Positions 55,034 to 60,130 of a DNA stretch of 60,130 bases are shown here, one piece after another. Position 1 is the first letter of the stretch, and each line of letters starts with the position of its first letter. The position numbers were made by a program, and so were the translations under genes. Below the pieces are notes generated by a model. That model made no database searches, was not told the origin of the DNA, and worked only from the letters and a program-made list of their open reading frames with translations. Source of the DNA: Oscillospiraceae bacterium. GTDB lineage: Bacteria > Bacillota > Clostridia > Oscillospirales > CAG-272. The stretch covers positions 1 through 60,130 of the forward strand of contig SVTR01000018.1 of NCBI GenBank assembly GCA_015063685.1. The letters run 5' to 3'.

Positions 55034-55537
55034 TTAACGCTTTCTATTGGCGATGAAAGAATTTATGATGTAATAAACCTCGCCTCCGGTATCATTTTTG
55101 TTTGCAAGACTAACAGTAAAGCTTTGAGAATATGTTCCCTGCTGCATTAATTTACTTTTTTCTTCTGTCTTATTCACAATATTGACCGTATCGAGTATAA
55201 TTCCATCCTGAATGAACAATATTTCAAAATCATGGAGTCTGAAAGATTGATAGATATCCATGGAGACTTTCAAGGTTCCGTATTTTTCTTGGCTGTATTC
55301 GATCCATTCAATCTGAGGCTTAGAATAGTCTTCACCCTCAACCGCCAGATCATATATTTCAAACATGGATGACCAAGATTTATCAACCGAAATGTCACTG
55401 CACGAACCGGCATAGCAGACTCCAAGCTCATATCCCCAACCTCTGCACGATTCTTCACCGCAGGTTACTGAACATCCCGTGAGAAAAGGAATTGATATAA
55501 TGCAAAAAACCAAGGCTATGACAAAAATTCTTTTCAT
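55034..55537 (-). CDS. Small Cys-rich lipoprotein, middle gene of the Lgt cassette
   Basis: This 167-residue protein has a signal peptide and a lipobox (FLTGC), then a short Cys-rich motif (SVTCGEESCRGWGYELGVCYAGSCSD) with six Cys in about 25 residues, followed by a beta-rich domain of about 120 residues. The start has GAGGAG upstream. It sits 2 bases after the 55540 gene and 1 base before lgt, so the three form one transcript. AT-rich composition. It is related in layout, though not obviously in sequence, to its upstream neighbour. No known family recognised. Confidence 0.78.
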   Translation of the reverse strand: MKRIFVIALVFCIISIPFLTGCSVTCGEESCRGWGYELGVCYAGSCSDISVDKSWSSMFEIYDLAVEGEDYSKPQIEWIEYSQEKYGTLKVSMDIYQSFRLHDFEILFIQDGIILDTVNIVNKTEEKSKLMQQGTYSQSFTVSLANKNDTGGEVYYIINSFIANRKR

Positions 55538-55539
55538 GA

Positions 55540-56334
55540 TTACTCCTCATACGCATAAGCAACAAACGTTGCATCCGAAAAATTAACAAACTGTAAAAGC
55601 TCATATACGTCAAGAGAAACAGTGGCATGCATAAAATGTTTACCTGCGGAAATGTTATAGCTTTTAAAATTACCTTGTTCAAGGTTTAGAGCATTTCCTG
55701 CCTTGGCGTAAATATGTTCGCGAGAATTTTTGTAGATAACGTCAATACCAAATTCTGCACTATTAAGTTCGGTCAGAGCGGTGTATTCAATATAATAATC
55801 AATCTTGGTTGCTTCTTTGAAATTAATGAGCCTTATGACTTCCTCAAGAAAGATATCAAACTCAGAAAATCCAATATTGCCGGCGAGAAATTCTCTGAGA
55901 GTATTCAAATCGTCATTGACTACGACCTTTATAGAATCAATTCGATAGTCAATACCCTCTTGCGCAACTTTTACTTCGCGTAAATCATCATCTGTTCCAT
56001 GGACATCATAATCTCCATAGCATTCTCCGAGTGTAAGATCGTAACCGCAGATCACACAAGAAGGAACCGCACATCCATCCCAAAAAGACAATTCGGTGCA
56101 ATCATTGCTGTAGCATCCAAAGGCACAGGGAAACCAGTAGCAATCGATAAAGTCGTTTTTATTGTGACATCCGGTAAGGGTTTCAACTTCTCCGGAAGAT
56201 CTGTAACAAAAGAAGCCGTCACAGGTTTGTTTTGATACTGTCATATTGACGTTTCCGTCACATTCACAGGAGGTGATGCATAACACCGAAAAGGCAAAGA
56301 CAAAAAATAATGTAATAATAAAAAACCTCTTCAT
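55540..56334 (-). CDS. Cys-rich lipoprotein, first gene of the Lgt cassette
   Basis: This 264-residue protein has lipobox CITSC. A dense Cys segment (residues about 24-105, about 15 Cys, with CDGFFCYRSS, CYWFPCAFGCYSNDC, CAVPSCVICGYDL) is followed by a domain of about 150 residues with a helix (EFDIFLEEVIRLINF) and beta strands. In an oxidising extracellular setting the Cys could form disulphides; metal binding is the alternative. AT-rich composition. It heads the three-gene cassette. No known family recognised. Confidence 0.78.
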   Translation of the reverse strand: MKRFFIITLFFVFAFSVLCITSCECDGNVNMTVSKQTCDGFFCYRSSGEVETLTGCHNKNDFIDCYWFPCAFGCYSNDCTELSFWDGCAVPSCVICGYDLTLGECYGDYDVHGTDDDLREVKVAQEGIDYRIDSIKVVVNDDLNTLREFLAGNIGFSEFDIFLEEVIRLINFKEATKIDYYIEYTALTELNSAEFGIDVIYKNSREHIYAKAGNALNLEQGNFKSYNISAGKHFMHATVSLDVYELLQFVNFSDATFVAYAYEE

Positions 56335-56432
56335 TTCACATATCCATTCCCTTTTGATTGAAATTGAATTTCATTACCTTTCATTATAGCATAATGTTTT
56401 ATCAATGTCAAGTAATGGGTGATATTACTTAC

Positions 56433-56447
56433 GGGTATCTCTAAAAA
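56433..56447. repeat. Lone element end
   Basis: GGGTATCTCTAAAAA differs at one position from the element end GGGCATCTCTAAAAA. No element body follows; the bases run directly into a terminator. With copy C it brackets the AT-rich lgt cassette. Confidence 0.5.
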
Positions 56448-56485
56448 CAATACAGGAGATATTCAAATGCTCCTGTATTGTTTTT
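56443..56485. terminator. Terminator after the small membrane peptide
   Basis: AAAAACAATACAGGAG (56443-56458) pairs perfectly with 56470-56485, with A- and T-runs on both sides. It lies about 20 bases after the stop of the 40-residue gene on the minus strand. Confidence 0.92.
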
Positions 56486-56505
56486 GTCATATTAAATTGC
56501 TGATC

Positions 56506-56628
56506 TTACAGAGTATTGTTGGAATGTCCTTTTCTGCGGCAGACCATCACCAAAGCGGCGACAGCCAAGACAGCCAGCATGACCATACCAAGCTCACCCT
56601 GAATCAAATTTGCGCATCCGGTAGACAT
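56506..56628 (-). CDS. 40-residue membrane peptide downstream of the serpin
   Basis: This short open frame starts MSTGCANLIQGELG, then has a hydrophobic span of about 18 residues (VMLAVLAVAALVMV), CRRKG and a polar end. AAGGAGAG lies 7 bases before the ATG, and the gene is bounded by the serpin stop 16 bases upstream and a strong terminator downstream. It resembles the Cys-hydrophobic-basic C-terminal anchors of the two large surface proteins in this window, but as a separate protein. Coding is inferred from the ribosome site, context and membrane character. Confidence 0.65.
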   Translation of the reverse strand: MSTGCANLIQGELGMVMLAVLAVAALVMVCRRKGHSNNTL

Positions 56629-56644
56629 ATCAAACTCTCCTTGA

Positions 56645-58144
56645 TTATTTATTGGGCATAGTGGATGTGATGCCCATAAATACGGGCAGTCCGGTTTCGG
56701 TGTCCATGATCATATAGATAAAGGGACGGTCAAGGTAAATTTCCTTGATGATCTCAGTTCCCGGCGCTTCGCCTTCAGGCATACTAATAATGGTAGAAGC
56801 ACCTGCCTTGGTACCCAGTGCGTCCACTTCAATGAAAGCCTTATGGATAATACTGTCAATGCAAATGGAATTTTCGGAGACAGCCAGGTCTGAAAAATCA
56901 GCGCTTGGGGTAAACGGAATCTTACAACCGAGATTCTGATAGGTTTTTGAAAGCTCATAGGACGTCTCGGCCTTGAAAGCGGGGAGCTTGGTTTGAAGGA
57001 TCACTTCATCCGTATAATTGTAGAGAAGATTTCTGAATCCTTCGCCATCAAGGGTTGCCAAGTATTCCGCCGGTGTCATGCCTTCCTTGGGCAGAATGGC
57101 TGCGAAGGCATAGCGTTTTCCGTCTTCGGAGCTTTTGTAAAGCTTGTAAAAGCCCGCGGCGTTTTTGTCCTCGATGTAGAAGTCCTCGATACCTGTGAGC
57201 ATGGTGACCCGGCTGGAAGTTCCGTCGGCATTTTTGAAGCTGCCGTCCTTTTGCTGATACTCGGTGTACGAGACACCCCATTCAGCGTCAAAGGACAGAG
57301 CGTTGACCAGCATCAGACGGGAATCCCCATTGATCTCGTCCAGCATCTTGGGGATCCTGCCCTTGGTGTGGTCTGAGATCCAACCGTTCAGCTGCTCCAG
57401 GGTTTCGGGTGCCTGAAGATCAAGATTGAATACCCCAGCGCCGTAAGCGGATTGAATTTTTTCAATGGTGTCATTCTTGACGGTCATAGCCTCGTGGGTA
57501 TCGATCCACAGGGAATTGGCCGATAAAAGCTGAGAAGATTCTCCCTGGTTGCCCACATACAATCCGTATGCTTTGGGCAGGTGGGATCGACTGATACCCA
57601 AGAGGGATTCCAGCTCGGCCAAGGTGTCGCCCTTGGCGCCCTCGGTGACCATAGCCGTGGCACTGAACACCGACAGGGGAGAATAGAGCACGTTTTCGCT
57701 GCCGTCCTTTGCAATGTCCTTGAACATGGCAAGATAGTAATCCATAAGGGCGTTGCGGAGGGGGATATATTCGGCGGACATTTCGGTTTTGCCGGGGGTG
57801 AGGATCACGTCGGATGTATTCGTTTCCTCCGAGGTCACGATTTCGGCGGACGTCTCAGGTTGAGTTTCAACGGGTTCTTCGGCGGACGTATCCTCGGATA
57901 CGGTATCCTTGTCAGCAGATGTGGGCACTTCGGTGGGCGCCTCGGTTTTTGCTTCAACAGGGGTATCCGTTAGTGTCTCGTCAGGGAGATTTGTATGAAT
58001 CTCGGTTTCCTGAAGAGTCGCTTTCGACGTATCTGTGGCGGCGGTATCCTTTTCATTTGAAGAAGAATCCCCGCAGGCAATGATCATCAAGAGAAGCAAG
58101 AGTGACAGAGTGAGGGCTGAAATTCTTATGATGGCGTGTTTCAT
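56645..58144 (-). CDS. Serpin-family protease inhibitor, lipoprotein
   Basis: This 499-residue protein has a signal peptide with lipobox (MIIAC), a Thr/Glu/Ser-rich spacer of about 100 residues, and a full serpin domain (about 125-499). Serpin landmarks are NVLYSPLSVFSATAMVTEGAKGDT, ANSLWID, LVNALSFDAEWG, the hinge of the reactive loop EVDALGTKAGAST and the C-terminal DRPFIYMIMDTETGLPVFMG. The small residues after the hinge fit an inhibitory serpin, with Lys at the usual Glu P13 position. The loop is about 5 residues longer than in alpha-1-antitrypsin, so the P1 residue cannot be placed. It would sit on the cell surface and block host or community serine/cysteine proteases. The start at 58144 has AAAGGAG; a start nine codons earlier lacks one. 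Confidence 0.93.
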   Translation of the reverse strand: MKHAIIRISALTLSLLLLLMIIACGDSSSNEKDTAATDTSKATLQETEIHTNLPDETLTDTPVEAKTEAPTEVPTSADKDTVSEDTSAEEPVETQPETSAEIVTSEETNTSDVILTPGKTEMSAEYIPLRNALMDYYLAMFKDIAKDGSENVLYSPLSVFSATAMVTEGAKGDTLAELESLLGISRSHLPKAYGLYVGNQGESSQLLSANSLWIDTHEAMTVKNDTIEKIQSAYGAGVFNLDLQAPETLEQLNGWISDHTKGRIPKMLDEINGDSRLMLVNALSFDAEWGVSYTEYQQKDGSFKNADGTSSRVTMLTGIEDFYIEDKNAAGFYKLYKSSEDGKRYAFAAILPKEGMTPAEYLATLDGEGFRNLLYNYTDEVILQTKLPAFKAETSYELSKTYQNLGCKIPFTPSADFSDLAVSENSICIDSIIHKAFIEVDALGTKAGASTIISMPEGEAPGTEIIKEIYLDRPFIYMIMDTETGLPVFMGITSTMPNK

Positions 58145-58271
58145 AGCAGATCTCCTTTCTTTCGGTGACATTTGAATCTATATCGCAAGCCTGCTTGTGG
58201 CGGGTGCTTTCAGGAGCTCCTATCAAATAAGACGCAAAAAATGGTGAAATCTGTCCAAAAAATTGAAAATT

Positions 58272-59279
58272 TTACAGAAGGGGAATGCCCGCTTCCTCGC
58301 AGGCCTTGACAGTGTCAATATCCCAAAGGCTGGATTGCACCTCACCGATGTGAGCACATCCCATCATGAGCATACAGAGGCGGGACTGACCGATACCGCC
58401 GCCGATGGTCAGGGGAAGCTCGCCGTTCAATAGCATTTTGTGGAAGGGGAGCTCTCTTCTGTCGTCACAGCCTGCCAGGGTGAGCTGACGGTCCATGGCT
58501 TCGGCATCCACGCGGATGCCCATGGAGGAGATTTCCAGGGCCTTGCCCAGTACGGGATTCCAGAACATGATATCACAGTTGAGCTGCCAGTCGTCGTAGT
58601 CGGGAGCTCTGCCGTCGTGGGGGTTACCGGACTTCAATTTGCCGCCGATCTGCATGAGGCAGGCGGTTTTGTGCTCGCGGAGGTAAGCGTCCTCACGCTC
58701 CTTGCCCGTCATGTGGGGATACATATCCTCCAGCTCTTGGGTGGTGATGAAGGACACTTCCCTTTCCAGCTGCACGTTCAGCTGAGGAAAGCGGACTCTG
58801 AGGCGGTCGGAGGTGTCGCAAATGGCACGGACAATGGCGCGGACGATGAGCTTCAGATAATCCAGATTGCGGTTATCCTTGGTGATCACCTTTTCCCAGT
58901 CCCACTGGTCAACGTAGATGGAGTGGGTATTGTCCAGATCCTCGTCTCTGCGGATAGCGTTCATATCGGTATAAAGACCGTGACCTACGTTGAATCCATA
59001 GCGCTTGAGGGCAAGGCGCTTCCACTTAGCCAAGGAGTGCACAACTTCGGCGTCCTCGCCAATGGCGGGAATATCAAAGGACACGGGGCGCTCGTAGCCA
59101 TTGAGGTTATCATTAAGACCCGAGGCATCGTTGACAAACAGGGGGGCAGACACACGCTTGAGATTCAGGGCGTTGGCGAATTCCTCCTGAAAGGTAGCCT
59201 TGACGTAAGCGATGGCACGCTGGGTATCGTAGGCGTCCAGCTGGGGACGGTAGCCTTCGGGGATGTATATTTTGTTCAT
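58272..59279 (-). CDS. asnA: Aspartate-ammonia ligase (asparagine synthetase A)
   Basis: This 335-residue cytoplasmic enzyme makes asparagine from aspartate, ammonia and ATP. It has the class II aminoacyl-tRNA-synthetase-like fold. Diagnostic segments are RVSAPLFVNDASGLNDNLNG, HSLAKWKRLALKRYGF, IYVDQWDWEKVI and the C-terminal GGGIGQSRLCMLMM (motif 3). The length is typical of AsnA. The start follows GGAAGGGAG and a near-consensus promoter lies at 59323-59351. It is a single-gene unit. Confidence 0.97.
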   Translation of the reverse strand: MNKIYIPEGYRPQLDAYDTQRAIAYVKATFQEEFANALNLKRVSAPLFVNDASGLNDNLNGYERPVSFDIPAIGEDAEVVHSLAKWKRLALKRYGFNVGHGLYTDMNAIRRDEDLDNTHSIYVDQWDWEKVITKDNRNLDYLKLIVRAIVRAICDTSDRLRVRFPQLNVQLEREVSFITTQELEDMYPHMTGKEREDAYLREHKTACLMQIGGKLKSGNPHDGRAPDYDDWQLNCDIMFWNPVLGKALEISSMGIRVDAEAMDRQLTLAGCDDRRELPFHKMLLNGELPLTIGGGIGQSRLCMLMMGCAHIGEVQSSLWDIDTVKACEEAGIPLL

Positions 59280-59322
59280 GGGAAAATAAAACTCCCTTCC
59301 TGATGATATATTTATTCACTTC

Positions 59323-59351
59323 ATTATAATATAATTGAGCGCTGTTGTCAA
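59323..59351 (-). promoter_or_regulatory. Sigma-A promoter of asnA
   Basis: On the minus strand TTGACA (59346-59351), a 17-base spacer and TATAAT (59323-59328). Confidence 0.9.
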
Positions 59352-59440
59352 GAGAATTTTTACAGGTTCCCCTATGATGTTTTTACAGGTTTCCTTATGA
59401 ATGTTCAAAGCAGAGACGAAGGAAAGACAGGTGCACAGAG

Positions 59441-59474
59441 AAAAGATCCCCCGACGGCAACCCGTCGGGGGATC
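59441..59474 (-). terminator. Terminator of the pyruvate:ferredoxin oxidoreductase gene
   Basis: GATCCCCCGACGG (59445-59457) pairs perfectly with 59462-59474. On the minus strand the stem is followed by TTTTCT. Confidence 0.92.
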
Positions 59475-59498
59475 CGATATTGATGAATAATTTTGAAA

Positions 59499-60130
59499 TT
59501 ATTCGTAGAGCTTCTTCATTCTCTCAAGTCTGTCGTACTTGGCAGCGGCAGAAGCCTCGGCCTTAGCAAACAGAGCCTCAGCACGCTCGGGGTTGGAAGC
59601 AGCCAGACGAGCGTAGCGGTTCTCGGACTTGATGAACGCGGTGTAGTCACCGGTAGGCGTCTTGGAATCCACGCTCAGCTTGTTGCTTTCCAGAGTGGGG
59701 TTGTAACGGAACAGGTGCCAGTAGCCGGCCTCAACAGCCTTCTTCATTTCAAGCTGGCAGTTCTGCATACCGCCCTTGACACCGTGCATCTCACAAGGAG
59801 CGTAACCGATGATCAGGGAAGGACCGTTGTAAGCCTCAGCCTCGGTCAGAGCCTTCAGGAGCTGGTTCATGTCAGCGCCCATAGCCACCTGTGCCACGTA
59901 GACGTAGCCGTAGGACATAGCGATCTCAGCCAGGTTCTTCTTGCCGATGGCCTTACCGGCAGCGGCGAACTGAGCTACCTGACCGATGTTGGAGGACTTG
60001 GATGCCTGTCCACCGGTGTTGGAGTACACCTCGGTATCGAAGACGAAGACGTTGACGTTCTCGCCGGTAGCCAGGACGTGGTCCAGACCGCCGAAGCCGA
60101 TGTCGTAAGCCCAACCGTCACCACCGAAGA
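59499..60130 (-). CDS. nifJ: Pyruvate:ferredoxin oxidoreductase, C-terminal part (runs off the window)
   Basis: The last 210 residues of a PFOR are present; the gene continues past the right edge, so no start is visible. The thiamine-diphosphate domain reads FGGDGWAYDIGFGG...NVFVFDTEVYSNTGGQASKS, with the GDG and NTGGQ-type cofactor motifs. The end (CEMHGVKGGMQNCQLEMKKAVEAGYWHLFRYNP) is typical of the single-chain enzyme, which converts pyruvate to acetyl-CoA and reduces ferredoxin in anaerobes. Codon usage is very biased, as expected for a highly expressed gene. Confidence 0.95.
   Translation of the reverse strand, partial: FGGDGWAYDIGFGGLDHVLATGENVNVFVFDTEVYSNTGGQASKSSNIGQVAQFAAAGKAIGKKNLAEIAMSYGYVYVAQVAMGADMNQLLKALTEAEAYNGPSLIIGYAPCEMHGVKGGMQNCQLEMKKAVEAGYWHLFRYNPTLESNKLSVDSKTPTGDYTAFIKSENRYARLAASNPERAEALFAKAEASAAAKYDRLERMKKLYE

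Overview
The window looks like the replication-origin region of a Gram-positive anaerobe of the Clostridia, most likely an uncultured gut member of the Oscillospiraceae or a related family. The signs are strong AGGAGG ribosome sites and sigma-A promoters (TTGACA, 17 bases, TATAAT), a remB gene beside recF, TTATCCACA-type DnaA boxes, pyruvate:ferredoxin oxidoreductase, ammonia-dependent asparagine synthetase, a coupled ECF sigma/anti-sigma-like pair, and many lipoproteins and surface proteins with Thr/Glu/Asp-rich linkers. The family assignment is inference.

Layout. 178-9496: a minus-strand run of cytoplasmic carbohydrate enzymes (GH43-like, GH99-like, heparinase II/III-like) interleaved with rRNA methyltransferases (rsmB, rlmN), a compact APH-type kinase and an ABC-F ATPase. 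9633-13583: lepA, then an ECF sigma factor with a membrane partner. 13852-19295: two paralogous zinc-ribbon lipoproteins on either side of a tRNA-Ser(GGA); the second has a structured leader that ends in an intrinsic terminator. 19826-24673: a complete branched-chain amino acid ABC transporter, livJHMGF. 24741-32456: a Gfo/Idh/MocA oxidoreductase, a ZIP metal transporter, thiamine pyrophosphokinase, a surface protein, RmuC and a lipoprotein. 32579-39421: a 1716-residue surface protein and two small secreted or membrane proteins.

39428-51105 is the origin block, transcribed leftward as dnaA-dnaN-recF-remB-gyrB-mreC-mreD-gyrA. The 724-base dnaA-dnaN gap carries a DnaA-box cluster (oriC). A second cluster lies in the gyrB-mreC gap. 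mreCD sits between gyrB and gyrA, and no yaaA gene lies between dnaN and recF. To the right are murQ, a NUDIX hydrolase, tcdA, an AT-rich cassette (a divergent Lgt with a SHOCT-like tail plus two Cys-rich lipoproteins), a lipoprotein serpin followed by a 40-residue membrane peptide, asnA and the 3' part of the pyruvate:ferredoxin oxidoreductase gene.

A family of imperfectly palindromic elements of about 110-175 bp is scattered through the window (1-175, 25964, 30022, 53791, 53906, with a lone end at 56433). They have GGGCATCTCTAAA or GGTCACCTCTAAA ends, and four of the six have a central hairpin whose two arms change together. They tend to lie right after stop codons, and they bracket the Lgt cassette. 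The best leads for something undescribed are this element family, the Lgt/lipoprotein cassette, the paired zinc lipoproteins with the attenuator-like leader, and a shared Cys-containing C-terminal anchor motif.
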